A stretch of 64,000 nt of DNA from Actinomycetes bacterium. GTDB lineage: Bacteria; Actinomycetota; Actinomycetes; Propionibacteriales; Propionibacteriaceae. A program made the translations under genes and the position numbers. Shown one piece after another: positions 41,920-50,518 of this stretch (its first letter is position 1; each line of letters opens with the position of its first letter). The stretch is from assembly GCA_023460935.1 (NCBI GenBank), contig JAEWOI010000020.1, positions 99,656-163,655 of the forward strand, in the 5' to 3' direction. A model generated the notes under the pieces. The model was not told where the DNA came from, searched no databases, and saw only the letters and a program-made list of their open reading frames with translations.

Positions 41920-42993
41920 CTAGACGTCCGCCAACTGCGCGATCGTCGCGTCCGCCCTGCGCATCTCCCTGCCCTCGTGCCGGTCGAGCAGGCCGGCGAG
42001 GAACCCGTAGTCGCGCGCCAGCGTCGCGGCAGCTGCGTCACCGGCCGACGCGACCCGCGCGGTCCGCGTCCACCAGTCCGCGATGTCGCCCCAGCCGGGG
42101 GCGGCCAACCCGCCGCCGAACTGCTGGACCGCCAGCGACGACGCCAGTGCGGCGAACCGCAGCCGTTCGGCCAGTGCCCAGCCCTCGAGCGTGCCCGCCA
42201 CCAGGGCTGCGGCGAACACGTCGCCCGCACCGGTCGGGTCGATCGCCGGCACGTCCAGCGCCCGCACCGCCGCCTGCTCGCCGGTGGCCTGGTCGATCGC
42301 CAGTACGCCTTCGGGTCCGCGGGTGATGACAGCGAGCGGCACCAGCTCGGCCAGCGCGCTGAGCGCCGCCTCCGGGCTTCCGGTGCGGGTGTAGGCCATC
42401 GCCTCCACCTCGTTCGGGGTGAAGGCATGGCAGCCGTCCAGGCGGTGCAGCACGTGCGGGTCCCACACCTCTGCCGGGTCCCAGCCAATGTCGGCGAACA
42501 CCAGCGCGCCCGCGGCCTGGCTGGAGCGCCACCATGGCTCGTCGCCCAGGTCGGCCACCACCGCCCTGGCCGCCGGTGGCTCGCCGAGCATCCCGGCAAG
42601 CGGCATCGGCGCGGCGTGGCCGTGGGTCACCATGGCCCGGTCGCCGGCGTAGGCCATGGAGACGGTCACCGGGCTGTGCCAGTCGGGGAAGGTGCGGCAG
42701 CGGGACAGGTCGACGTGCTCCTGGCGGGCCAGCACGTCACGGCACCAGCGCCCGTACCCGTCCTCGCTGAACGCCGCGACCAACGCCGTGCGCAGGTCGA
42801 GCCGGGCGGCGGCCATCGCGAGGTTGGCGATGCCGCCCGGTGAGGAGCCCATGCCGCCGGCCCACACCTCGTGACCCGGTGCGGGCGCCTGGGGCAGGTC
42901 GGTGAACACCAGGTCGACGAACACCATGCCGGCCAGCAGCACGTCGACATCGTCCGAGGGCACCCCGGACGGCACGCCGCTGGCCGTTGTCAT
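41920..42993 (-). CDS. PfkB-family carbohydrate kinase
   Basis: A 357-residue ribokinase-superfamily kinase. N-terminal VDVLLAGMVFVDLVFTDLPQ and MGSSPGGIANLAMAAARL form the sugar-binding lid region, and the C-terminal DPTGAGDVFAAALVAG holds the catalytic aspartate and the anion hole. It is longer than ribokinase by about 45 residues, mostly at the C-terminus. As first gene of the kinase-ABC operon it would phosphorylate the imported sugar or its breakdown product. Start ATG 42993 lies 84-93 bp from the divergent DeoR gene. Confidence 0.88.
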   Translation of the reverse strand: MTTASGVPSGVPSDDVDVLLAGMVFVDLVFTDLPQAPAPGHEVWAGGMGSSPGGIANLAMAAARLDLRTALVAAFSEDGYGRWCRDVLARQEHVDLSRCRTFPDWHSPVTVSMAYAGDRAMVTHGHAAPMPLAGMLGEPPAARAVVADLGDEPWWRSSQAAGALVFADIGWDPAEVWDPHVLHRLDGCHAFTPNEVEAMAYTRTGSPEAALSALAELVPLAVITRGPEGVLAIDQATGEQAAVRALDVPAIDPTGAGDVFAAALVAGTLEGWALAERLRFAALASSLAVQQFGGGLAAPGWGDIADWWTRTARVASAGDAAAATLARDYGFLAGLLDRHEGREMRRADATIAQLADV

Positions 42994-43030
42994 GGGCCAA
43001 CAATCGCACAAGGCTGCGCGTCGCTCAACC

Positions 43031-43070
43031 AAATTCGCGCAGATAATGCGCGATCCTGCGCGCATCTGCA
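43031..43070. promoter_or_regulatory. Candidate DeoR operator between divergent operons
   Basis: The gap between the kinase and DeoR start codons has an inverted pair, GCAGAT at 43039-43044 and ATCTGC at 43064-43069, enclosing a repeated TGCGCG motif (near 43047 and 43057) and preceded by TTCGCGC. DeoR proteins bind repeated half-sites of this size, and one site would control both operons. Confidence 0.55.
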
Positions 43071-43086
43071 CGTTAGGATGTGGCCC

Positions 43087-43839
43087 ATGCTGACCGACAC
43101 CCGGCACCAGGCGATCCTTCGCCGCGTCCGCCTGCAGGGCGCGGTCTCGGTGGAGGGCCTCGCGGAGGAGTTCGGGGTGAGCCGGTCGACCATCCGGCGC
43201 GACCTGGCCACGCTCAGCCGCGACGGGCTGCTGCGCCGGGTGCGCGGTGGCGGCAGCACAGTGGAGCAGGACACCGACAGCTTCGACGTGGTCGACCGCC
43301 GCGCCGCCGACGACAAGGACGCGGTGGCCGACCGGGCAGCCGGGTTGATCGAGGACGGCCAGGTGGTCTGCCTCGACATCGGCACCACCACTGCCCGGCT
43401 GGCCCGGCGCCTGCGCGGGCGGCGGCTCACCGTGATCACCTCGAGCCTGGCCGTCGTGGACGAGTTGCGCCACGAGTCAGCCCCGGAGGTGATCATGCTC
43501 GGCGGCGTGCTGCGCAGCACCTACCAGTCCCTGGTGGGCCTGCTGACCGAGCAGGCGCTCTCCCAGCTGTCGGCGAACCTCTGCTTCCTGTCGACGTCGG
43601 GGGTGAACCCAGGGGGGCAGGTGCTGGACACGACCGGCATCGAGGTGGCGGTGAAGCGGGCGATGCTGGCCGCGTCCGACCGCAGCGTGCTGCTGGCCGA
43701 CCGCGGCAAGTTCCCCGGAACCGGGCTGCTTTCGGTGTGCGACGCGTCCGACATCGACGTGCTGGTGACCAATCGCGGGGCCGATCCGGCCACGCTCGAA
43801 CAGATGCGGGCAGCAGGGACGGAAGTGGTCGAGGCATGA
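43087..43839 (+). CDS. DeoR-family transcriptional repressor
   Basis: A 250-residue regulator. The N-terminal winged helix reads TDTRHQAILRRVRLQGAVSV, then VEGLAEEFGVSRSTIRRDLA and the signature LLRRVRGGGS. The effector domain is the sugar-phosphate-binding isomerase-like fold with DIGTTTARLARRL and LADRGKFPGTGL. DeoR proteins sense phosphorylated intermediates, which fits two sugar kinases in the regulon. ATG 43087 is chosen; an ATG nine bases upstream is also possible. The next gene starts within its stop (ATGA). Confidence 0.93.
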   Translation: MLTDTRHQAILRRVRLQGAVSVEGLAEEFGVSRSTIRRDLATLSRDGLLRRVRGGGSTVEQDTDSFDVVDRRAADDKDAVADRAAGLIEDGQVVCLDIGTTTARLARRLRGRRLTVITSSLAVVDELRHESAPEVIMLGGVLRSTYQSLVGLLTEQALSQLSANLCFLSTSGVNPGGQVLDTTGIEVAVKRAMLAASDRSVLLADRGKFPGTGLLSVCDASDIDVLVTNRGADPATLEQMRAAGTEVVEA

Positions 43840-45155
43840 AGCTGGTGATCATCGGCGGCGCCGGGTTCCGGGTGCCGCAGGTCGTGGCGGCGGTGGCCGA
43901 GTCCGGCCCGGTCGACGAGGTCGTGCTGGTGGACGTCGATGCCGACCGGCTGGCGACCATCCTTGCCGTGGTTCGCCAGTTGCCGGCCGGCGAGGGGGTG
44001 CGGGTCAGCGGCTCCACCGACCTGCGCGGCGCCCTCGCGGGTGCGGCCTTCGTGTTCTGTGCGATCCGGGTGGGCGGGACCGCCGCCCGCATCGCCGACG
44101 AGCGCGTCGCGCTCGAACTCGGGGTGCTCGGCCAGGAGACCACCGGCCCGGGCGGCCTCGCCTATGCCTGGCGCACCATCCCGGTGATGCGGGGGATAGC
44201 GGAGGCCGTGCGCGAGCTGGCGCCACAGGCCTGGTTCATCAACTTCACGAACCCGGCCGGCATCATCACCGAAGCCCTGCGGCCGATCCTCGGCGACCGC
44301 GTCATCGGCATCTGCGACACCCCGATCGGGCTGATGCGGCGGGCAGCCGCTGCCGTGGGCGCGAGCGGGGACGCCGGCCTGCGCTACGACTATGTCGGGC
44401 TGAACCACCTGGGCTGGCTGCGCAGCCTCGAGGTGGACGGGCAGGACCGGCTGCCCGGGCTGATCGCCTCGCCGGGGCTGGAGGGGATCGAGGAGGCCCG
44501 GCTGATCGGCCTCGACTGGGTGCGGCGCATCGGCGCCCTGCCGAACGAGTACCTGTTCTACTACTACTGCAACCGCGAGGCGGTGGCACGGATCCGGTCG
44601 GCACCCGCCACGCGGGGGGAGTTCCTCGCCGGCCAACAGGACGCCTTCTACCTCGATGCCGGCCGCGACCCCGGGCACGCCCTCGAGCTCTGGCGCTCGG
44701 CGAAGGCCGAACGCGAGCAGACCTACATGGCGGAGGCCAGGTCTGCGGAGGAGGAACGGGAGGCCGAGGATGCCGAAGGTGGCTACCAGGCGGTTGCGCT
44801 GAGCCTGATGAACGCCCTCTCCGGCGGGCGACCGACGGCGGCCATCGTGAACGTCGCGAACGGGTCCAGCGTGGCCGGGCTGCCGGCGGAGGCCGTGATC
44901 GAGGTGCCCTGCGATGTGGACGCCAACGGCGTGCGGCCGCGGCCGGTGGCCCCGCTGGAGGGCCACATGCTGGGCCTGGTGCAGTCGGTGAAGGCAGTGG
45001 AGCAACTGGCGATCCGCGCCGCGGTGGAGCATTCCGCCGGGCTCGCCTGGGAAGCCCTGGCGACGCACCCCCTGGTGGACTCGGTGGACGTGGCCCGCCG
45101 CCTCCTCGACGGCTACCGCCGCCGCATCCCCGAGGTCGCAGCCGTCCTGTCCTGA
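43836..45155 (+). CDS. Glycoside hydrolase family 4 (6-phospho-beta-glucosidase-like)
   Basis: GH4 enzymes cleave glycosides by an NAD- and Mn-dependent redox mechanism. The 439-residue product has the Rossmann start VIIGGAGFRVP, NFTNPAGIITEAL at ~136-148, and the metal ligands C160 in GICDTP and H191 in GLNHLGW. The closest GH4 subgroup from these motifs is 6-phospho-beta-glucosidase, yet the partner importer is ABC-type and does not phosphorylate; the PfkB kinase would then have to phosphorylate first, or the enzyme acts on a free glycoside. Coupled to the DeoR gene by an ATGA overlap. Confidence 0.9.
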   Translation: MKLVIIGGAGFRVPQVVAAVAESGPVDEVVLVDVDADRLATILAVVRQLPAGEGVRVSGSTDLRGALAGAAFVFCAIRVGGTAARIADERVALELGVLGQETTGPGGLAYAWRTIPVMRGIAEAVRELAPQAWFINFTNPAGIITEALRPILGDRVIGICDTPIGLMRRAAAAVGASGDAGLRYDYVGLNHLGWLRSLEVDGQDRLPGLIASPGLEGIEEARLIGLDWVRRIGALPNEYLFYYYCNREAVARIRSAPATRGEFLAGQQDAFYLDAGRDPGHALELWRSAKAEREQTYMAEARSAEEEREAEDAEGGYQAVALSLMNALSGGRPTAAIVNVANGSSVAGLPAEAVIEVPCDVDANGVRPRPVAPLEGHMLGLVQSVKAVEQLAIRAAVEHSAGLAWEALATHPLVDSVDVARRLLDGYRRRIPEVAAVLS

Positions 45156-45175
45156 CCCCTGCCGACGAGAGCCGG

Positions 45176-45194
45176 CAGGCAGGGAGCCTGCCTG
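45176..45194 (+). terminator. Hairpin between GH4 and ribokinase-like genes
   Basis: CAGGCAG and CTGCCTG are perfect arms around GGAGC, 20 bp after the GH4 stop. There is no T-run, so it may be a partial terminator. The 108-bp gap leaves room for a second promoter. Confidence 0.4.
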
Positions 45195-45263
45195 AACCCG
45201 TCCGGGCCCGAGCTTGTGGGGAGCGGGCCGGGTGGGTGAAGGTGTAGCAACTGGGGGTGCGTC

Positions 45264-46199
45264 ATGCGAATCGCAGTAGTGGGCAGTTACGGCGTCGGGC
45301 TGACGATGCGGGCCGAGCGGGTGCCGGCCGCAGGCGAGACCCTGACTGACGGGGTGTTCTCGGCCGGGCACGGCGGCAAGGGCTCCAACCAGGCGGTGGC
45401 CGCGGCGAGGCTGGGCGCTTCAGTGGCGCTGCTCACCGCCGTCGGCCCCGACCAGTTCGGCACCGGAGCAGGTGAACTGTGGCATGAGCACGGGATCGCC
45501 GCTGACAAGGTGGTGGTCGGCCAGTCCGCCACCATGGTCGGGGTCATCCTGGTGGATTCCGACGGTGAGAACCGGATCGTGATCGCGCCTGGAGCGCTGG
45601 CCGAGCTGACCCCTGCGCACGTGGACGCCTTCGAGCCGGAGATCGCTGCTGCCGACGTGCTCGTCACAGGGTTCGAGATCCCGGTGCCGGTGGCGGCCCG
45701 CGCCCTGCAACTGGCCCGTGACCACGGCGTCCGGACGCTGCTGAACCCGGCGCCTGCCGTTCCGGTGGAGGCCGGCCTGTGGCCACTGGTCGACGTGATC
45801 ACCCCGAACGAGAACGAGGCGGCCGCGATCACCGGCGAACCGGGTCTCCACTCCCCGGACGAGTGCGCCGACGCCCTCCGCCGGCACTTCGACGGCGTGA
45901 TCGTGGTCACCCTCGGCGCCGCCGGGTGCCTGCTCGACGAACCCGGCCGGGGCCGCGTGCTGGTGCCCGCCGTCCGTCCGCGCCGGGTGGTGGACACCAC
46001 CGGGGCGGGCGACGCGTTCACCGGTGCGCTGGCGGTCGCCCTCGCCCGCGGCGACGAGCCGGCCCAGGCGGTCACCTACGCAGCTGCTGCGGGTGCCCAC
46101 AGCGTCGGGGTCGCCGAGGTCATCCCGAGCCTGCCCGGGCCCGACGACATCACCCGCCTGCTCGCCCGATCGCGTCCGAACCCGAAGGGAACCCCCTGA
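45264..46199 (+). CDS. Ribokinase-like PfkB sugar kinase
   Basis: A 311-residue kinase of ribokinase length. The sugar-binding motif GHGGKGSNQAVAAARLGA matches ribokinase, and the C-terminal active site DTTGAGDAFTGALAVALA contains the catalytic aspartate. It likely phosphorylates a pentose or similar sugar at a primary hydroxyl. The next gene, the DeoC-type aldolase, shares a base with its stop (TGATG), so kinase and aldolase work in sequence. ATG 45264 has no strong ribosome site. Confidence 0.9.
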   Translation: MRIAVVGSYGVGLTMRAERVPAAGETLTDGVFSAGHGGKGSNQAVAAARLGASVALLTAVGPDQFGTGAGELWHEHGIAADKVVVGQSATMVGVILVDSDGENRIVIAPGALAELTPAHVDAFEPEIAAADVLVTGFEIPVPVAARALQLARDHGVRTLLNPAPAVPVEAGLWPLVDVITPNENEAAAITGEPGLHSPDECADALRRHFDGVIVVTLGAAGCLLDEPGRGRVLVPAVRPRRVVDTTGAGDAFTGALAVALARGDEPAQAVTYAAAAGAHSVGVAEVIPSLPGPDDITRLLARSRPNPKGTP

Positions 46200-46897
46200 T
46201 GCCGCTCGACCGGTCCATCCTGGACAGCCTCACCCCCGCCCGGATCGCGCCCTTCATCCAGCACACGCTGATCGAGACCGGCACCACCCGTGAGCGGATC
46301 GTGCGCCACGCAGAGGAAGCCCTGCACCACGGCTTCAACGCGGCGATGGTGCCCGGGTCCTGGGTTCCCGAGGTGGCCCAGGTGCTTCGCGGCACGGGCG
46401 TGCTGGTGGCCTCAGCCCTCGATTTCCCGACCTGCGGGGTGACCACCTCCCGGGGCAAGGCGGCCGAGGCCGAGAGCCTGGTCGCGGCGGGCGCGGAGCA
46501 GATCGACATCGGTGTCCAGGTCGGCTGGTTGAAGAGCGGCCTCTACGACCGCTTCCGCGACGACATCGCCGGTGTGGTGGCTGCGGGGGTGCCGGTGAAG
46601 GTGATGCTGGAACTGCCGCTGCTGACCGCAGCCGAGCGCGATGCCGCGGTCGACCTGTCGATGGAGGCCGGCGCCGCCTACCTCAAGAACGCCAGCTCCG
46701 GCGCGGTGGAGGTGGCCAACCCGGAGTCGATCGGCTACCTGGCGGCCCGGGTGCTGCCCGGTGTGCAGGTGAAGGCCTCCGGTGCCATCAAGTCCTACCG
46801 GCAGGCCGCCGCGCTGCTGCGGGCCGGCGCAGTGCTGCTGGGCACCAGCGCCGGCAAGGAGATCGTCGCCGGTGACGAGGCTGAGCGCTCCTACTGA
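46199..46897 (+). CDS. deoC: DeoC-type class I aldolase (deoxyribose-phosphate aldolase family)
   Basis: A 232-residue aldolase of the DeoC/LacD-like group. N-terminal IQHTLIETGTTRERIVRHAE matches DeoC, with the active-site region VPVKVMLELPLL, a lysine in AYLKNASSGAV that stands where the Schiff-base KTSTGF block normally is, and the proton-relay lysine VKASGAIKS. The altered KNASSGAV block is unlike bona fide deoxyribose-phosphate aldolase, so the real substrate may be another phospho-sugar. Coupled to the ribokinase-like gene. Confidence 0.82.
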   Translation: MPLDRSILDSLTPARIAPFIQHTLIETGTTRERIVRHAEEALHHGFNAAMVPGSWVPEVAQVLRGTGVLVASALDFPTCGVTTSRGKAAEAESLVAAGAEQIDIGVQVGWLKSGLYDRFRDDIAGVVAAGVPVKVMLELPLLTAAERDAAVDLSMEAGAAYLKNASSGAVEVANPESIGYLAARVLPGVQVKASGAIKSYRQAAALLRAGAVLLGTSAGKEIVAGDEAERSY

Positions 46898-47114
46898 GCG
46901 GTCTGCCGCGGTCCGGGCCGCACAATCCCGCTGATGGCCGGGGTGCAGCCGCGGACGGGGTCCTGTACTACACCACTTCCAACGGCAGTTCCGATGGCCG
47001 CCTACGGGCTGGTGCCGGCCTGAACTGCGCTGGTGCCGCCCGACCCGGCTCCGAAGTGGCGCCCGCGGGCGAGTCGTTCCCGGCCTGCCCGCCGGCTGGG
47101 TCCAGCATTGGAAC

Positions 47115-47738
47115 GTGGCTGGATGTGCAGAACTGGACCGGGCCGGGGCGTTTCGCTGGAGGAGCGCGCTGGTGCTCGGGCTGGGCGCCGGCCTCTCGCT
47201 GGCGCTGACCGGCTGCCTGCAGCCGGGGGGTGGCTTCACTCCCGCGCCGGTGGTCACCCACACCCCCTCGCCCTCGGCCCCCAGCCCTTCCACATCCGCG
47301 CCGTCGCCGAGCCCTACCGCGACGCCGACGCCGAGTGACCGTCCCGGCGTGAAGGCCAGCGGCAGCCTGGTCTTCTTCAAGCGGAACCTGGTCAGCGACG
47401 CCTTCACCGGCGGTTGCCGCACGCAGGGCGGCGCGCCCACGATCACGCTGACCGACTCCAGGAACGACTTCTACAACACCGTCGAACTGAAGGTGGTGCT
47501 GGCAGCGGACAAGGCTGCCGTGCGTTCGATCTCCGGTGATTTCGGTGAGGACTCCGAACTGATCGTGCGCAAGCTCGGCTACGACGGAGAAAACCCGGCG
47601 AAGGGCACCTCGGCGAAGGTGAAGTTGAGCGGCACCACCTGGACGATCAGCGGCACGGCAGAGATGTTGGAGGACGGCGCGGCTGTCGACCCGATCCCGT
47701 TCACGATCAAGGCCAGGTGCGCCGACCAGGACTGGTGA
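47115..47738 (+). CDS. Putative lipoprotein of unknown function
   Basis: A 207-residue protein from GTG 47115. The signal segment SALVLGLGAGLSLALTGCLQ has a lipobox LTGC at ~C35; a ~45-residue linker rich in Ser, Pro and Thr follows, and then a soluble ~130-residue domain (GSLVFFKRNLVSDAFTGGCR to KARCADQDW) with two cysteines that may form a disulfide. No family recognised. It is convergent with the cell-wall enzyme gene and ends six bases from it. Confidence 0.65.
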   Translation: MAGCAELDRAGAFRWRSALVLGLGAGLSLALTGCLQPGGGFTPAPVVTHTPSPSAPSPSTSAPSPSPTATPTPSDRPGVKASGSLVFFKRNLVSDAFTGGCRTQGGAPTITLTDSRNDFYNTVELKVVLAADKAAVRSISGDFGEDSELIVRKLGYDGENPAKGTSAKVKLSGTTWTISGTAEMLEDGAAVDPIPFTIKARCADQDW

Positions 47739-47744
47739 GCCGGG

Positions 47745-50210
47745 CTACTTGGCGATCTTGGCGCTGGCCTTGGCGCTGACGGTCGTGTAGCCGTCCTTCG
47801 ACACCCGCACCCGGACGCTGATCGTCTTGCCCTTGTCGGTGGTCACGACCTTGTAGCTCTTCGAGTCCGCGCCCTTGATCGCGTTGTCGCCGCGGTACCA
47901 CTGGTAGGAGTACTTCACCGTGCCCGGCCCCCAGACACCACGGACGACGGTCAGGGTCTTGCCGGCCCTGGGGGTGCCGTCGATCGAGACCTTCTTCTCG
48001 ACCAGGGTGCCCTTGGCGACCGCTGAGGTGGCAGCCGAATTCTTGCTGGTCGTGGTGAACCCGGCCTGGGAGCCCGTCACGCGCACCGTCAGCTTGGCGC
48101 CGGCATCGGCCGCGACCAGCGTGTAGGTGGCCTTGGTGGCCCCCTTGATGGCGCTGGACCCGCGGTACCACTGGTAGGCGAGGGTCACCTTGCCGGGTTC
48201 CCAGGTGCCGGGCTCGACGGTGAGGGTCTGGCCCACGGCGACCTTCCCGGCGATCTCCGGAGTCGGTGCGCTGAGCGCGTTCGGCACGGCAGCGGTGGCG
48301 CCGGAGGTCTTGGTGACCTTCACGTAGCCGGTCTTGGAGCCGGTCACGGCCACCTTGAGCCTGGCGCCGGCGTCGGCGACGTCCACGGTGTAGGTGGGCT
48401 TGGTGGCTCCGCTGATCGGCTTGTCGCCGCGGTACCACTGGTAGCCGAGCCCGACCCCTTCCGGCGCCCAGGTGCCCGGCACGGCGGTCAGCTCCTGGCC
48501 GACCTCCGGCTTTCCGGTGACCTTCGGCGTGGGGGTGGTGGTGAGCTTGAGCAGGGGGACGCCCGCGGTGGCCGCTGACACCCGTGCGGTCTGGGTGTAC
48601 TTCGCCTTGGTGCCGGTCACCCGCACGCGCAGGGTGTAGCCGGCGTCCTCGACGCCCAGCTTGTAGGTCGCCTTGGTGGCGCCGCTGATCGGCCGGTCAC
48701 CGCGGTACCACTGGTAGCTGAGGCTGACGCTGCCCGGCCCCCAGCTGCCGGCGCCGGCCGTCAGGGTCTTGCCCACCGCGGCCTCGCCCGTGACCTTCGG
48801 CGTCGGCGCGGGGTCGAGCGTCATGAACAGTGCCGTCCAGGTGGCGTTGTCGACGACCCCGGTCGGCGTGCGTCCGGCGACGTCCTGGAAGGCCTTCACC
48901 GAGCTCTCGGTGGCGCTGCCGTAGGTGGTCCCTCCGGTGGTGGGGAAGCCGTTCGCGTCGAGCAGGGCGTGGACCGCGCTCACCTCGTCGCCCTTGGCGC
49001 CTTCGCTCAGCTTCTGCATCAGTGCAGTGAGGGTGATCGGGCCGGCTTCACCGTCCACTCCGAGCTTCTTGGCCTTCTGGAACCTCCGGACCGCTGAGAT
49101 GGTGGCCGAGTCGTACTTCCCGGTGACCTTCACGCTGTAGCCGGCGGCCGACAGCAGGTGCTGGGTGGCCGTCACCTTCGTGCCCTTCGCGCCGGACAGC
49201 AGCACCAGGTCGAACGGCACCACGTCATAGTCGCGCAGGTCGTAGGCGTCGATGATCTGCCGCAGCCGCGAGGCGTAGGCTCCGGGGTCCTTGGGCGCCC
49301 GGACCTTGGCGAGCGCGTCGACGTACTGCTCGGGGTCGCCCAGAGCTGCACGCGCCGACTTGTAGGCCGAGTCCTGCGTCACCGCGATGGCGTTGGCGAG
49401 GAAGGAGTTGGTGATCGTGGAGAACTTCGCGTACCGGGTGCTCGAGATCGTCACGCAGCCCGTCTGGTACCGGCTCGCGGCCGAGGTGGTGATGCCGTCG
49501 CTGCCGGCGAAGACGAGCTTCGCGTAGCGGCGCAGGCCCGCGTAGTACTTGCGGGTCTTCCAGTAGCTGAGGGTGGTGCGCACCACACCGTACGCGCGGC
49601 CCCTGGCCTCGATAATCCGCCAGTCGCCGTTCGACAGCTTCTTGGTGAGGATCGCGACGTGCCCGATGCCGTTGGAACGCGCCGGGTTGTTGCGCAGGAA
49701 CACCAGGTCGCCGGCCTTGGGCGAACTCCCCTTGCTGACGGCCTTCGTGACGTTGTACTGCGCTGCCGCGAGGTCGGTGATCGGGTTGCCGGAGCGGCCG
49801 AACAGCCACTCGACGAGTTCCGAGCAGTCGAACTTGCTGGGATCCGTGTTGGCCAGCGACGCTTCCGCGCCCAGCAGGTAGGGCTTGCCGACCTGGGCAT
49901 CGGCCAGGGCGGCGAACTGGCTGGCGGTCATGCCGGCGCTGCAGCGGGTGTTGAAGTAGTTCTTGGCGTCCTCGGCCGGCTTCGAGGTGCCCCAGTCGCT
50001 CTCCTCGATGGCCTGGGCGATCGACACCGACGCCGGCACGCCGTACTCGCGCTGGGCCTTCTGGGCCGGCGCGGTCACGCTGGAGATGAAGGCCTTCTTC
50101 GCACTGGTCGAGATCGAGGTGGCTTGGGCCGCCCCCGGTTCGACGAGCGCGAGACCGAGCGCCATGGCTAGGCCGATGGTCACGGACAGGGCTCGCGATG
50201 GGGCTCTCAC
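47745..50210 (-). CDS. Cell-wall hydrolase with NlpC/P60 domain nested in a glucosaminidase-like domain
   Basis: An exported 821-residue protein (GTG 50210; a TTG twelve codons upstream is possible). After a signal peptide ending AAQATS, residues ~39-90 look like the first half of a GH73 glucosaminidase (YGVPASVSIAQAIEESDWGT with the Glu pair at 69-70, KNYFNTRC). Residues ~93-223 are NlpC/P60, with C129 in FDCSELVEW and H184 in GIGHVAIL. Residues ~248-324 resume the glucosaminidase pattern (RYAKFSTITNSFLANAIAV). Two peptidoglycan-binding repeats follow (~338-463), then four ~90-residue Ig-like repeats with a YQWYRGD core. It probably cuts both glycan and peptide bonds at the cell surface. Confidence 0.85.
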   Translation of the reverse strand: MRAPSRALSVTIGLAMALGLALVEPGAAQATSISTSAKKAFISSVTAPAQKAQREYGVPASVSIAQAIEESDWGTSKPAEDAKNYFNTRCSAGMTASQFAALADAQVGKPYLLGAEASLANTDPSKFDCSELVEWLFGRSGNPITDLAAAQYNVTKAVSKGSSPKAGDLVFLRNNPARSNGIGHVAILTKKLSNGDWRIIEARGRAYGVVRTTLSYWKTRKYYAGLRRYAKLVFAGSDGITTSAASRYQTGCVTISSTRYAKFSTITNSFLANAIAVTQDSAYKSARAALGDPEQYVDALAKVRAPKDPGAYASRLRQIIDAYDLRDYDVVPFDLVLLSGAKGTKVTATQHLLSAAGYSVKVTGKYDSATISAVRRFQKAKKLGVDGEAGPITLTALMQKLSEGAKGDEVSAVHALLDANGFPTTGGTTYGSATESSVKAFQDVAGRTPTGVVDNATWTALFMTLDPAPTPKVTGEAAVGKTLTAGAGSWGPGSVSLSYQWYRGDRPISGATKATYKLGVEDAGYTLRVRVTGTKAKYTQTARVSAATAGVPLLKLTTTPTPKVTGKPEVGQELTAVPGTWAPEGVGLGYQWYRGDKPISGATKPTYTVDVADAGARLKVAVTGSKTGYVKVTKTSGATAAVPNALSAPTPEIAGKVAVGQTLTVEPGTWEPGKVTLAYQWYRGSSAIKGATKATYTLVAADAGAKLTVRVTGSQAGFTTTSKNSAATSAVAKGTLVEKKVSIDGTPRAGKTLTVVRGVWGPGTVKYSYQWYRGDNAIKGADSKSYKVVTTDKGKTISVRVRVSKDGYTTVSAKASAKIAK

Positions 50211-50223
50211 AAGAGGTTTTGTA

Positions 50224-50240
50224 CGTACGCAAGTCGTACG
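50224..50240. promoter_or_regulatory. CGTACG inverted repeat upstream of cell-wall hydrolase
   Basis: CGTACG-CAAGT-CGTACG: the half is itself a palindrome, so it occurs as a direct and an inverted repeat. It ends 14 bases upstream of the GTG start and could bind a dimeric regulator. Confidence 0.5.
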
Positions 50241-50484
50241 GGGCAAGGGCAGGGTTGAGACTTGGGTTGTAGACGGCCACCACCAACATGCTGCTGGCTA
50301 GGGGTTTCGTCTGAGACGGGGCTCAAGTAGCCGTTCAGGGTTGAGTTGAGGGTTTGTTGGCGGGGACCGGTGCGGGATTGGCGCGCTGTCCTCCCGGCCC
50401 GGGGTCGGCGCAGGGGCCGACCACAGCCTGGCATTCGACGCTGCGGACGACGGACCAGCCGGCCGTCGCGGGCGCGAAAGCGAA

Positions 50485-50518
50485 CACCGCCCCGGCCGCA
50501 AACGTGGCCGGGGCGGTG
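50485..50518 (-). terminator. GC hairpin downstream of the GlsB-like gene
   Basis: CACCGCCCCGGCC and GGCCGGGGCGGTG pair perfectly over 13 bp around an eight-base loop. On the minus strand it is followed by TTCGCTTTCG, so it could end the transcript of the GlsB-like gene. Confidence 0.7.

Noticed and set aside
42871..43086. N-terminal extension of the DeoR regulator
   Set aside because: It would overlap the divergent kinase gene and the operator gap; the winged-helix domain begins directly after ATG 43087.
38734..46897. Sulfoquinovose (sulfo-EMP) pathway, since DeoR, PfkB kinase, aldolase and glycosidase co-occur
   Set aside because: No GH31 sulfoquinovosidase, isomerase or sulfolactaldehyde enzyme is present; the glycosidase is GH4.
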